DNA from: Euclidia mi
Taxonomy: Eukaryota; Arthropoda; Insecta; Lepidoptera; Erebidae
Length of the DNA stretch: 64,000 bases
Reading direction: 5' to 3'
NCBI GenBank assembly: GCA_944739405.2
Contig: OX123182.2
Location: 61,817,183-61,881,182 of the forward strand
The first letter of the stretch is position 1, and each line of letters starts with the position of its first letter. A program made the translations under genes and the position numbers. Below, in pieces: positions 1-10,792 of the stretch. The notes beneath the pieces were generated by a model. That model had not been told where the DNA came from and did not search any database. It saw only the letters and a program-made list of their open reading frames with translations.

Positions 1-2752
1 GTAACAATTATATGCACCCTAATAACATAAACCATATATTTTTAATCTAAGTTACATGTACTGTAAACTTAAGATTCTGTATAAAGTATTTATTTATTTT
101 TAACTTAAGATGCTATATAAAGTATTTATTTATTTTTACTCCTAAACATTATACAATACAAACATACAAAACATAATTTTAGAAAAGGTTGCAGGCGAAT
201 AGACTATTCGACGAGTGCCTAGTGTCTCCAACTGAAAAAAAAATTATTTCTTTTTATGATTTACCTGATTAAACATAAAATGCTAAGTTTTCATTATAAC
301 ACCCTCCGCCATGCAACAAGATATCACATAGGGACGGCAAATGGCAACAATCTCCATTCATTTCACGTCTATGTACGTAACCTACGATCGAATCCGGCAT
401 CATACATAATAATAATATGAGATCCCCATTATCTTCCTGTCAGTCTGTATGAATGCGATAAACTTCGAAACTACCGAACGGATTTTTGTACAGTGTTGAC
501 AAATATGTAAATTGTGTGATTCTTGAGAAAAGTTGAAATATATAATTTACGCGCTATGAGCCGCAGGTGAAGTATAATATTATATATTTTCACACGTCGC
601 GGCCGCCATCGCTGCCCGTAGTCGTCTCATGTACCTGCCGACTACAGCGTTATTGTAATCCAAAATCCAAATACGTGGAATTCCATGTTGAACCTAAGGC
701 TTATTGAAGAAAACTTAGGTATACATACAATCAAAACGCAAAACCTATCTTTCGTAGTCGGATAATGATTTGTCAAAAGATAATGAAAACGAATATAAAT
801 TAAAGCTATATATAAAAATTTACATTTAAATTTACTTAAAGTTTTTGGGTGCCAAAAATAGTTGGAGAGGAATATTTTTTTATCCTTAAAGCTAACTTAT
901 TATCTGACACTTGATTAAACCCTGATTGACTAAAAGAACATAGCTAAAAGCACGGCGCATCAAACGCTGGAATATTACACGAACGTAATTTCATTTGGAA
1001 CTCGACAACGGATGCCATGTATTTAGCGTCTAAAATATCAGGTACTCACGTACAAGCGCGGTGAATCAAGGGGATGTAAAGGAAAATCTCACTGGCGGCG
1101 TTTCTCCACAGGAAATTAAAGTTCGCAGACTTCAACCGCATTCGGCACCAAATCAACTTTACTTTGTAAAATATTTAAAGACCCGGCTCACCTAATACTG
1201 CAAAAAATGTATAAGACTTAAGGATTGCAGCTAAAATTCGGTTTAAGCTTAAATAAGTGAGTGGGACACTACGACTGTTGTTTCTTTGAGTGTTATTCTT
1301 AAGCAAAAAGTACACAATTGAATGTTATGGGAAATTTAAAATCACGTCTTGACTGTTATATTGGAAATACATACCTAAATAACAATAAAATTAAATAATT
1401 TTACTTCTTTTGATCATTTATTTTAAGATATTTTTAAGAGTTACTTCTACGTTAGTATAAATTATATTACTCGTTTAACTAACCGTGTTAAAAAAATAGA
1501 CGCTGATAAAACTAAATGTTTTAAAGTGAATTTACAATTCTTGCTTCAGTTGCTCATTTTTAAAACAGCTTATTGATGACAAAACTCACAAAACGTCATT
1601 AATCACAGTGTTACAGTTAATCCATTCGTTATGTCAAGCATAGATAAATTACGTATTGTAAATTCACACCTGTTTCTTCTTCATAAGAATAGATGACAGA
1701 TTATTCATACAAAAAACACTGACAGCCATGTTGTTACAACAATAAGGGAAATATTGAATCGAACATTAATCATGGAGTAGCGGTAGCAATTTTTTCATAG
1801 AACACTGCGGTGTCACACAACAATATTAATGAACCAAACATGAAACAAGTAATTAGAGACTGTCATTGTAATTTTATTTTGTCCTTAAATGCTCCCGTTT
1901 GTTTCAATTCTGTAACGTTGGCCAATGTTCTCGCTTTAGACGCGTTCATTTACATAAACAGACAATCAGGATAACAAAAGACGCTGTGATGAAAACTCAT
2001 TGTCATAATTCTTCGCTGTCTGTTTGCCAAAATATTAATCGTATAAAACGTAACTTAAGTAACAGCGCTTGCGTTTATTATACATAAATGTAAGTTTGTG
2101 TATTCAATGGGATTATGTTAATAATTTCCATATAAAAACGTTGCTACTTTATTTTCAACTCACAATAAATCTAGTAGGAGTCGTATATTGAATAAGAATT
2201 TACGACGCCAGGATAGATCACCTTAACAAAAATTCATTACATTCCAACACGTCTATCGATGCATCGAAATGAATCCATAAATGTATTATTATTGAGCATT
2301 CCGCGTCAATATATTGAATAATAACTGACACGATATTACGAAAAGTTAATGGGGTTTGTTCATTTCCAATAAATTTTTGTGTGAATGTATTAATTATTGA
2401 GCACCTTTCGCGTCCGTACGTCACACCGATTGCCAATTAGTGTCGAGAGCGTTAACCCTTCAATTCGAGCGTAAAACCCACTTTTTGTTATTACCTCATT
2501 TAAATTTTAATGAATATTGTTAACTCATGGGTAAAAGCGCATTTTCTTTAACTGTAATTCATTTGATTGGTGGGTAATAAACCATAAGGCAATTAACTTA
2601 AACGCAAATGTAATAAGCTTTCATGTTCACTCAGTGAAATTAAGCTTTAGCAAAAAAAAATTACGATACTTTGCTTGTAACAAAATTCATATTCATTGAA
2701 ACTATGATTAGACTTCGAAGATATCGATCGATTTCACAATTTTGCGATTTAT
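1..2752. other. AT-rich stretch without recognisable gene
   Basis: I see no coding region that resembles a known protein; open frames here are under 75 codons and look like chance frames. About 395-560 is a fragment of a dispersed repeat: the words CTGTCAGTCTGTATGAA and GCGATAAAC recur, slightly altered, near 3950-3990. The rest may be intron or intergenic DNA, which I cannot tell apart. Confidence 0.5.
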
Positions 2753-3075
2753 GGACAATCATCATCAGCCCTTAATACTGTCCCACAGCCCGGCACGAGC
2801 CTCTTCCCACTCTGAGAAGGGTAAGGCCATAGTCCAACATGCTGGCCAATTGCGGGTTGGCAGACTTCACATGTCTTTCGAAAACATTATGGAGAACTCT
2901 CAGATATGCAGGTTTCCTCACGATGTTCTCCTTCACCGTTTATCAAGCGATAATTAACAATTTAATACGCACTCAACTCCGAAAAGACATTGGTGCGTGC
3001 CTTGGATTCGGACCCAAGACCCTCTGCGTAGCAGTCTGTCGGTCTCTCCACTCAGCTATCACCACCTTATGGACA
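2753..3075 (-). repeat. tRNA-derived SINE (family A), TGATG-type tail
   Basis: Read on the minus strand, the element starts near 3075 with a tRNA-like head. A degenerate pol III B box is seen on the plus strand as GGATTCGGACCC near 3004-3015. It continues through a body with AAACCTGCATATCTGAGAG and ends near 2753 in a short TGATGATG tail. The same head and body recur at 33045-33765, 32541-32700, 29700-30140 and 63238-63410. Many differences between copies suggest an old insertion. The short open frames in this stretch have no protein meaning. Confidence 0.75.
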
Positions 3076-4012
3076 ATATATGATTTTACTAAACGCGTGT
3101 TCAGCTTAAGTTGACATCAGTCCCTCCGTGACCACAACTGTTGTAAGCCGGTCGAAGGTTGGAAAACTTAGGTATTTATTTGTACCTTAAATTCGATTAT
3201 CACCAATTAAATAAATTTCTGAGACATTGTTGTATAAAATGACGAGAAATTGCTTAGGATATTAAAATAAATACCATAAAAGCTATCGGGCATAAGATAA
3301 TTTAATAGAAGACTATAGTTTTATGTTCATCACTAAACGCCAACCAGCTGTTCATAAAACATACATCTCAAAAACACATCGTAGATTCATTCGCAAATAA
3401 CGCGTTGTGGTTAACTCCATTTAGCCAGACAACGTTTGCTTTGTGGCTCTCTCGACATCGATCAGATTGTGCCAGTGTAATGAGAAAAAGCCACAACATG
3501 GAACATCAATCAGCACAAGTAATTCACACAAGTTGGGCTCCCAACAGACAAAAGTACTTTCCGTGTACGCCAGCATCATTTCAGTTGATTGTTTTATTAT
3601 TGGAGCGTAGCAATTATTTAAGTAATTGAAATATAGGATGAACTAAGTAAATTACAAAGGGATGAGTAAGTACGTGTCGTATATAAGAACAAAAGCGTGT
3701 GGTTTTGCAAAGGGTACTGAGGAGGTAAAGTAAAATTTAATTGTAATTATTTTAAAGTTACTTAATGCTGTTAGTTATATGCGTGTTTTAAGAACGTAGT
3801 AGTAGTATCTACTTTATATTAACTTACCTAAAATGTCGGATAATGTTTCAAGGTTTGTATATTTATGAGTTTCCAAATCCTTAAATTTATTTATGTTTGC
3901 CATCACCCCGAGTGACAAATTAAATCTATACATATTATGAAATGATGTCCCCTTTATTCCTGTTTGTCTGTATGAACGCGATAAACTGAAAATCTTCCAA
4001 ACTGAGGAAGGT
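3076..4012. other. No gene; repeat fragment at its right end
   Basis: No recognisable gene. About 3925-4010 repeats wording from 395-480 (TGTCTGTATGAACGCGATAAAC type) and looks like a fragment of the same dispersed repeat. It abuts the piggyBac insertion at 4013. About 3105-3165 carries wording such as CCGTGACCACAACTG that recalls Penelope-type terminal sequences, too weak to call. Confidence 0.4.
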
Positions 4013-4016
4013 TTAA

Positions 4017-4988
4017 CCCTAGAGTACTAATCTTATTTTTTTAATGCTTAATACTAATGATCGCTCGGGAGGCTACTTCATAAATGATACAAGATTTTAG
4101 TAAGATTTTTCTATTAAAATATGTATTAAATGTAACAAATAATGAAGAAAGAACTTGTTTCTTTAAATTCAATGGCACATTTTCCTTAAAATTATAATTT
4201 CACTCTTAAAATCAATCTTAAATCAAACATTACCCTTGTTTGAACAGTATTTTGAAAAATAATAAGACACATAAAGCTTCTAATTTAATATCTAAATTAA
4301 GTATTGTTAAAGTGTTATCTTATATCACATGAAAGTAAAAATACCATTCTTATTGTAAGATATTTGGCTTGAGATTAAATTAAAATCAGCCTATATTTAT
4401 TTTCTATCACAATTTGGAGCACACATCACAATTTACAGCAGTTTGGAGATCGAGATTGGGTTTGAAGAGCAGCTTCTAACTCGGTGCTTGTGCTTGCTTA
4501 TATTTGAGATGTTCCAGAAATATTTTGGATATCATCTTTAAGCTGGCACGAGGGTAAGAGAGTAGGATCAGCCACACTGTCGTCTGAATCGTAATCCTCA
4601 ACGTAATCTTCAGTTTCACTGTCCGAATCTTCGTTTTCCAAATAGTTTGTTATCTGGTTCTAGTCGAGATTCATCTATGAAACAAAATGATCAATTCTCA
4701 GTAAAATCAAACTTATTGTTACAAATAAATAAAGAGATAATTGCAAAAAACTTAAAAACGACATTGGAAAAAACTTACCGTTAATACTAATGATTGCCTC
4801 CCAGGCGAACGTGAGGTCAATAACTCGATAACCGAGTATTCCCCGCTGAACCCATGACCTCTCTCCACCGTGTCGCGGGGTGCACTATATTGCCACGAAT
4901 GCACGCCGCGATACATAGACTTAAGTTAAAAATATTCTTAACAAATCAACCGGCGGCGGCCTCTCAGGCGATGATTAGTATTCTAGGG
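4017..4988 (-). mobile_element. piggyBac deletion derivative with TTAA target duplication
   Basis: Terminal inverted repeats CCCTAGAGTACTAATC (4017-4032) and, inverted, CCCTAGAATACTAATC (ending at 4988) differ at one base. Both ends are flanked by TTAA (4013-4016 and 4989-4992), the hallmark target of piggyBac transposases. A subterminal motif of the form ACTAATSATYGCYYGRGAGGC occurs three times: near 4053-4073, near 4785-4806 and next to the right TIR. A full piggyBac is about 2.4 kb, so at 972 bp most of the transposase is missing. Only an acidic N-terminal piece remains on the minus strand (4498-4674), which gives the orientation. Confidence 0.88.
4498..4674 (-). pseudogene. piggyBac transposase N-terminal remnant
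   Basis: The minus-strand frame starts with an ATG at 4674, has an in-frame TAG as codon 5, and then reads an acidic stretch of about 50 residues rich in Asp, Glu and Ser (SDSETEDYVEDYDSDDSV) before a TAA at 4498. Acidic, serine-rich N-termini are usual in piggyBac transposases. Nothing of the DDD catalytic core is present. It lies wholly inside TTAA-flanked piggyBac ends, which supports the call. The early stop and the missing core mean it cannot make a transposase. Confidence 0.7.
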
Positions 4989-4992
4989 TTAA

Positions 4993-5631
4993 GTGCATAA
5001 CTCTATTAATCCACCGATGCAGTCGTATGCGGCAACGAAACTAAGAAAAATCTGTCAGTTGTATGCAAACGTTTCGAATAATATGTCTCACTCTATTACA
5101 CAGTTAGATTAATTAGTTGCATCCTTGTCGCTAGTAATCCGCAGATAACGGCCTGGCCACGGACAATTCGCTCCAGCGAAAATTCGCGCGACGCGACTTG
5201 CGACTGAATCAAATGTATAGAAATGTTCTAAGCATGCCACGCGCAGCGGCGACCGGCGACGCGACCGGCGAATAGCACCGAGCAGTACAGCGGCGATATA
5301 ATTTTTACGTATAATTATGTAGGTTTTTATTTTATAGTATTTACTATTGTGTATATGTATTGTATGTAATAAGTATGTAGTAATTGATTTGTATATATGT
5401 ATAAATAATGCTATGTTAGTCCCTAGCTCTTCAGCTTGCACCTACTTCATATATCTCTGCATCACCCCAAGGTAGACTGTTAGAGAATGCCTCAGGCATT
5501 AAGTCCGCCGATTCATGTACATTATGTGTATGAAGTCCAATAAATAAAAAATAATATGTCGCACGTGTGATACAAATTAGCCGAGCGCAGTAAGCCAAGG
5601 TTTTACTGTAACGGCAACTTGACTGCACGTT
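4993..5631. other. No gene recognised
   Basis: Minus-strand frames of 110 and 65 codons overlap here but show no motif, low-complexity translation and no neighbour support. About 5190-5290 is locally GC-rich (GCGACGCGACCGGCG type words). I cannot assign it. Confidence 0.4.
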
Positions 5632-5715
5632 TGGCGTAGTGGTTTAAGCAGCGGCCTCACCGCTTGACACTGTGCCGAAGTGTTGTGGGTTCGATCCCCA
5701 TGGGAGTTGTCTTTT
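5632..5715 (+). repeat. tRNA-like SINE head (family D)
   Basis: The sequence has a good pol III A box, TGGCGTAGTGG (about 5633-5643), and B box, GGTTCGATCCC (about 5689-5699). The wording between them recurs at 47795-47880 (GTTTAAGC.GC.GCC). It does not close into a proper acceptor stem, so I read it as the 5' end of a SINE, not a working tRNA gene. It is followed by an A-rich tail (AAAGAAAAGAAAAG). Confidence 0.65.
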
Positions 5716-6123
5716 TAAAAAGAAAAGAAAAGAAAGGTTTGAGATGTTTTATATTGATACATTGAATTTGAAAATCATGAAAATTTTATTCAAACGAAAG
5801 CGAAACTTTTATAGGTTAGTATTCACAAATATGAACGTAATTAGTATTATTTGTAAAATTAAGTATCATCTTCATATAAAATAAAGAGATTTTGAGAGTG
5901 AAGTTACTGATTTCTAGTCAAAAATGCCAAAAAAAAATAACTCTTGTTGTTTGGTGCTGAAAAATGTTGTTTCATCTGGTAAGGTTGTAACGTAATACTA
6001 AACGTATTGCGTTATAATATCTCACAGGCGCTTAACGCCAGCTTAGCCAGACATCGTTCGCAATATTACCAAATATGGTCATATTCACTAGCCAAAGACA
6101 GTTGTGAGTCATAGATTTATGCC

Positions 6124-6130
6124 TATATAA
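6124..6130 (+). promoter_or_regulatory. LTR TATA box
   Basis: TATATAA sits about 140 bp into the LTR in a suitable place for a pol II core promoter. The same word is at 10094-10100 in the 3' LTR. Transcription would start about 25-30 bp downstream; the exact site is inference. Confidence 0.6.
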
Positions 6131-6747
6131 GATGGGTGCGCGTCGTAGAATGGTCACTTTCCCTAGACATCGGAACGCTGCCGCTACACCTCGCGATTAT
6201 TCTACATTCTACTTCCTATCTACTGTCCCGCTGGGGGTAAGCATATTCTAGTTGTCTGTGTGCCTATATGTTCTGTCTGTAGTATCTGTGTCTCCTAAGC
6301 ATAACAGCCGATCTAGGGACAGCCTGTTCCTGACCGGTTGTTGTGTATTCTCTATGCTGTTTCCAGTTCACCCTACGAGCTCACTGCACCTGTCTTCACC
6401 CTACGGGCTACGTTCTTCCTACGGGCTACAAGCCACGAGCTGCTGGCGCCGTGCCGCTACTAGCCAGCTGCCACCCAAGCCTCCGTTCCTGCCTACGAGC
6501 TCCTACAGCCAGGCCACGGACGCCTGAGCCTGACCGCTCGACCCACATCGGCTGCACCGCCTGAGACCCGCTCAGCCTGAACATCGACCACAGAGCTGCC
6601 TGCGCAGCGCACCTTGGCCAGCTCATCGGCGACCCTTCCAGCAGCTACCCTGCGAGCGTCGGAGAGCAGCAGGAGTCTACACTCCAGCCAGCTCAGGCCA
6701 GTGCTTACCTAGTTCGGTCATACTGTATGTAAGCGGTAGTGAGACAT

Positions 6748-6753
6748 AATAAA
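6748..6753 (+). promoter_or_regulatory. LTR polyadenylation signal
   Basis: AATAAA lies about 65 bp before the LTR end. The copy at 10718-10723 in the 3' LTR would be the one used. Its position after the TATA box gives a U3-R-U5 order with a short U5. Confidence 0.6.
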
Positions 6754-6819
6754 GAACCTGTTCAGCCTAGCAGTGTTTCTCTTGAACCCCGACATCCTAC
6801 CTGAGATCCCCCGTCTCAG

Positions 6820-6830
6820 TGGCGCCCAAC
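6820..6830 (+). other. Primer-binding site, tRNA-Lys type
   Basis: TGGCGCCCAAC starts two bases after the LTR end and is complementary to the 3' end of an insect tRNA-Lys including CCA. Drosophila gypsy uses the same type of primer. The match stops after 11 bases. Confidence 0.8.
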
Positions 6831-7209
6831 TCTATTTGTCTCACTTCCAATTACTGCAGTTGTTCTTGTTTAGGAGGTCAGTCTTTGTAAACGAGGAGGT
6901 GCAGACATCAGCGAACTGGTACGTAATATCTAACTTGTGTGTATCTGTGTATTGCTGTCTATCTTTAATTTCTATTCTTGTATACCTATTATGTGTTATC
7001 TTACTATTGTCTAATTCAAATTTCAACTACCGATTCCCTACGTAACTGTTCGCAATTTGAAATAACCGTTTTTTTATTTTTGCAAGTCACTATCTATTGT
7101 CTACATTTTAACACCGAATCGTCGTAGTTTCTTTGTAAAGCAGAACTATTGCACACGGAGGGCTGTAATATACTTACGTTCTTTTCTATCATACTTATTT
7201 TATATCATC

Positions 7210-9807
7210 ATGAGCACTAACGATATCAAGTACTTTCTACTTAATAAAAATGAATTGGCCTACGAGGTCGCCATTCGCGGAGAGGAGCCGGGTACCTCTG
7301 TTTTAGGTTTACGGAAGCAGCTACCTAAACTACTCGAGCTGATTCCGAATGACGAAATCCTAGAGTCAGGCCTAGACATAGCAGACGACTTCAAGGGAGC
7401 TAGCCTGTCAGTTACCAATTTAGATTCGCGAATCTCTTCCCTCAAGGAGCTATACGACCACAACTTGGCTAAGCGAACTACGGCTTTGCACAACCAGGTC
7501 TACCACAAATTGGGCAGATTAGACAAATCCGAACCTAAATACGGCAAGAAAATATCCGACCTGACTGAACGCTTTCGGATGCTGTCGGCAGAGCTATCTA
7601 AGATAGAACACTCGAATGTTCCGTCGGCGGAAGTCGGAGCCACGATGACTTTCACGGATTCAACCCCTGCACAGGCAGCGTCGACTCCGGTAACTGTCCA
7701 CTGTGAGCATTTGAGGTTTGGCGAACTATCGAAACTCAAATTCGACGGAACAGGCTGCGTTCGTGAATTTCTACAACGCGTGACGGAATTTAGGACGATT
7801 AGAAATCTACCTGCCAATAGATTATTCGATTACGCGTCCGAAATTTTTACTGGTAATGCGTTACACTGGTTTCGCGGTGTTAAAAATTCCATTTCTACAT
7901 GGGACGAACTAGCTAGTAAACTCACAGCTGATTTTACACCGTACGACTATGATTATAAACTTTTAGCCGAGATTCGTAATCGTACTCAAGGGCAAACTGA
8001 GGGTATAATCATCTACTTATCAATTATGTTCCAACTTTTTGCGCGATTGTCACCGAACACGGTACTAACCGAACATGAAAAATTAAATATATTGCTTCAC
8101 AATATTAGACCGTGTTATTCTACAGTACTAGCTTCATGTACTACGGCTATAGACACTATAGACACTCTAAAAACACTATGTCTAAACTATGAGAGGTTCC
8201 AGTGTTTAAGTGCACAATTTCACGAACCTAGTTACCCTACGTCTAACACAGTAGCACCTGATTTAGCTTACATAAATAAAAAGGACACGCACGGTCACTA
8301 TAATAATTCACAGTACTATAAACCGTCTAAACTAAAAAACTACGCTTCTGTCGCATCTATAAATGTCAAACCGAACGATACACCTGTGCCTAACCCGCAA
8401 CACTATGATGTCAACATGATATCTAAATCAGCTGTTCCTACAAAAATAACTAATAAGAGGTGTGTATTTTGCCCGCGCTGTCGTTCAACTGATCACTCAC
8501 TAGGGACGTGCAAGCGAGAACGTTATCCGATATGTTTTAAGTGTGGCCTTAGGGATGTCACATTCGTAAATTGCCCTACCTGTAAAAATAAATCATTTTC
8601 AAAAAAACTAATTTATTCGGATCGTCGTTCGTCAAATAAGATGACAAACCCTACCGTTTTTACATCTTCTAAACCTAAATATTTTGACAAGGAAGACTGG
8701 AAAAATTGGCTGAACACTCTAAAAGTGTATTTTTCTAGTCATTCTATGGCTGCGACCCGAGATCAAAAACCTAATACTGATTTTCGACCCTATGTTAATG
8801 TAACCATTAAGAATCTACCCCTTACTGGTTTACTTGACTCAGGTTCTGCCGTGACTATATTGGGCAATAATTCTCATATAAAACTTATTTCTCAAACTAA
8901 TCTCCCTTTGAATAAGTGTGACAACCCTACTATATTTTTTCGATCGGCGGGTGGTCATCGTCTGACACCGATCGGCTATATCAACCTACCCACCACTTTT
9001 AAAAATAAAACTTGTTATTTAAAAGCGTACGTAATTCCAGAAGTCACTAGTTCGTTAATTTTAGGTATTGACTTCTGGAAAATATTTAAATTGTTACCAA
9101 ACTATATTAACTCTGTTTCCTTATCTAATAATTACTCTCGTAGTAATTCCTTGCCTACTAAAGTTAATGCTACCGTGTCAGCTATTGATACTAACACTGA
9201 TAACGAGACTACTCAAACCACGGATCAGTGGTATACTACTATCTACAATGGCTGTAAAAACTCACCTACATCCTTCCCTAATTATTCAATCAAAAATGAT
9301 AAATTGTACAGATATATGGTATCTAAATGTACATTGCGTAAAGTATTCGATTGGAAAGAGGTCCTACATACCTCGGATAGAACTACCGCTATTAAAGAAT
9401 ACCATTCGGAACTCGCTGCGGGTCATTTAGGTATTTTTAAAACGTATAAACGTTTAGCGCAGCGTTATTATTGGCCTGGTATGCACGCTGACATTATTAA
9501 GTTTATATCTTCGTGTGATACTTGTGTCGCACGTAAACACCAAAACAATGGTACTTTATATACACACACATACAACTTACGTCGTAAACCGGCTGGGGTT
9601 AACGTGGGTGATACCGTATGGAAAAGAACCTACTATCTAAGCGATAAGGACAAATCATTTAGCAAAAAACTGGCTCCCAAGTTTACCAAGTGTACTATTA
9701 TTGCTAAAAAGTCACCACTAGTATACGAATTAGCGGATTCGTCAGGTAAATCTATTGGCAGTTGGCACATTAAAGATTTAAAACTAATTAACTACACTGA
9801 TTCCTAA
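7210..9807 (+). CDS. gag-protease-integrase remnant polyprotein without RT/RNase H
   Basis: One open frame of 865 codons follows a leader of about 390 bases. Residues 1 to about 400 are gag-like. A canonical CCHC zinc knuckle (CPRCRSTDHSLGTC) lies near 421-434, followed by a second cysteine cluster near 440-458 lacking the usual His. A retropepsin-like aspartic protease is seen near 538-625, with LLDSGSAVTILG as active site and SSLILGIDFW as the later conserved element. The frame then jumps to the HHCC zinc-binding part of integrase (about 729-776: YHSELAAGHLG, CDTC) and on to an integrase C-terminal domain (about 785-860: LAPKF..C, WHIKDLKL). Reverse transcriptase, RNase H and the DDE core are missing, yet the frame stays open, so at least two losses kept phase. 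Gag and protease could still work; integration and copying could not without help. A frame artefact is unlikely given the domain order. Confidence 0.88.
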   Translation: MSTNDIKYFLLNKNELAYEVAIRGEEPGTSVLGLRKQLPKLLELIPNDEILESGLDIADDFKGASLSVTNLDSRISSLKELYDHNLAKRTTALHNQVYHKLGRLDKSEPKYGKKISDLTERFRMLSAELSKIEHSNVPSAEVGATMTFTDSTPAQAASTPVTVHCEHLRFGELSKLKFDGTGCVREFLQRVTEFRTIRNLPANRLFDYASEIFTGNALHWFRGVKNSISTWDELASKLTADFTPYDYDYKLLAEIRNRTQGQTEGIIIYLSIMFQLFARLSPNTVLTEHEKLNILLHNIRPCYSTVLASCTTAIDTIDTLKTLCLNYERFQCLSAQFHEPSYPTSNTVAPDLAYINKKDTHGHYNNSQYYKPSKLKNYASVASINVKPNDTPVPNPQHYDVNMISKSAVPTKITNKRCVFCPRCRSTDHSLGTCKRERYPICFKCGLRDVTFVNCPTCKNKSFSKKLIYSDRRSSNKMTNPTVFTSSKPKYFDKEDWKNWLNTLKVYFSSHSMAATRDQKPNTDFRPYVNVTIKNLPLTGLLDSGSAVTILGNNSHIKLISQTNLPLNKCDNPTIFFRSAGGHRLTPIGYINLPTTFKNKTCYLKAYVIPEVTSSLILGIDFWKIFKLLPNYINSVSLSNNYSRSNSLPTKVNATVSAIDTNTDNETTQTTDQWYTTIYNGCKNSPTSFPNYSIKNDKLYRYMVSKCTLRKVFDWKEVLHTSDRTTAIKEYHSELAAGHLGIFKTYKRLAQRYYWPGMHADIIKFISSCDTCVARKHQNNGTLYTHTYNLRRKPAGVNVGDTVWKRTYYLSDKDKSFSKKLAPKFTKCTIIAKKSPLVYELADSSGKSIGSWHIKDLKLINYTDS

Positions 9808-9943
9808 CCTAACTAGATTCTTTCATTGTACCTACCTGCAGTTTGAGTTTCATAGTCACTATCTACTTAGCACTGTCTACAGAAGTTCGGAGGACTTAGT
9901 TAGACGGATTTTTCTTGTCTAGACACGAAAAATCCTGCTGTAC

Positions 9944-9952
9944 AGAGCGGGG
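9944..9952 (+). other. Polypurine tract candidate
   Basis: AGAGCGGGG ends four bases before the 3' LTR and is the only purine-rich run there. It is interrupted by one C, so it is a modest tract. Its position fits plus-strand priming. Confidence 0.5.
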
Positions 9953-9955
9953 TAT

Positions 9956-10788
9956 TGTAACGTAATACTACACGTATTGCGTTATAATATCTCGCAGGCG
10001 CTTAACGCCAGCTTAGCCAGACATCGTTCGCAATATTACCAAATATGGTCATATTCACTAGCCAAAGGCAGTTGTGAGTCATAGATTTATGCCTATATAA
10101 GATGGGTGCGCGTCGTAGAATGGTCACTTTCCCTAGACATCGGAACGCTGCCGCTACACCTCGCGATTATTCTACATTCTACTTCCTATCTACTGTCCCG
10201 CTGGGGGTAAGCATATTCTAGTTGTCTGTGTGCCTATATGTTCTGTCTGTAGTATCTGTGTCTCCTAAGCATAACAGCCGATCTAGGGACAGCCTGTTCC
10301 TGACCGGTTGTTGTGTATTCTCTATTCTGTTTCCAGTTCACCCTACGAGCTCACTGCACCTGTCTTCACCCTACGGGCTACGTTCTTCCTACGGGCTACA
10401 AGCCACGAGCTGCTGGCGCCGTGCCGCTACTAGCCAGCTGCCACCCAAGCCTCCGTTCCTGCCTACGAGCTCCTACAGCCAGGCCACGGACGCCTGAGCC
10501 TGACCGCTCGACCCACATCGGCTGCACCGCCTGAGACCCGCTCAGCCTGAACATCGACCACAGAGCTGCCTGCGCAGCGCACCTTGGCCAGCTCATCGGC
10601 GACCCTTCCAGCAGCTACCCTGCGAGCGTCGGAGAGCAGCAGGAGTCTACACTCCAGCCAGCTCAGGCCAGTGCTTACCTAGTTCGGTCATACTGTATGT
10701 AAGCGGTAGTGAGACATAATAAAGAACCTGTTCAGCCTAGCAGTGTTTCTCTTGAACCCCGACATCCTACCTGAGATCCCCCGTCTCA
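9956..10788 (+). repeat. 3' LTR
   Basis: 833 bp, same ends and signals as the 5' LTR, about four substitutions from it, followed directly by the AGGT duplication at 10789-10792. Confidence 0.95.
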
Positions 10789-10792
10789 AGGT

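Larger units (their letters stand above)
5986..6818 (+). repeat. 5' LTR
   Basis: Begins TGTAACG and ends TCTCA just before the primer-binding site. It matches 9956-10788 base for base at an offset of 3970, except for about four substitutions. It contains a TATA box (6124-6130) and AATAAA (6748-6753), so it carries promoter and polyadenylation signals. Small frames in the GC-rich part (about 6250-6630) are duplicated in the other LTR and have no protein meaning. Confidence 0.95.
5986..10788 (+). mobile_element. Ty3/gypsy-type LTR retrotransposon, internally deleted, TSD AGGT
   Basis: Two 833 bp LTRs (5986-6818 and 9956-10788) begin TGTAACG, end TCTCA, and are flanked by the 4 bp duplication AGGT (5982-5985 and 10789-10792). 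The internal region is only 3137 bp against about 5 kb or more for a complete Ty3/gypsy element. It contains a primer site, an open frame (7210-9807) and a polypurine tract. By eye the LTRs differ at four positions (near 6001, 6034, 6108 and 6356), about 0.5 percent, so insertion was recent. Reverse transcriptase and RNase H are absent, so this copy would need enzymes from a relative. Gag, protease and zinc-binding integrase features suggest Metaviridae (Ty3/gypsy); BEL/Pao is less likely. Confidence 0.93.

Noticed and set aside
5632..5715. Possible tRNA gene
   Set aside because: A and B boxes are good but no acceptor stem closes. The same head recurs as part of a SINE at 47795.
6252..6626. 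Proline- and serine-rich frames in the LTR
   Set aside because: Present identically in both LTRs and on both strands; non-coding LTR sequence.
7260..7817. Minus-strand frames under the gag region
   Set aside because: Shadow frames of the 865-codon plus-strand frame; no motif.
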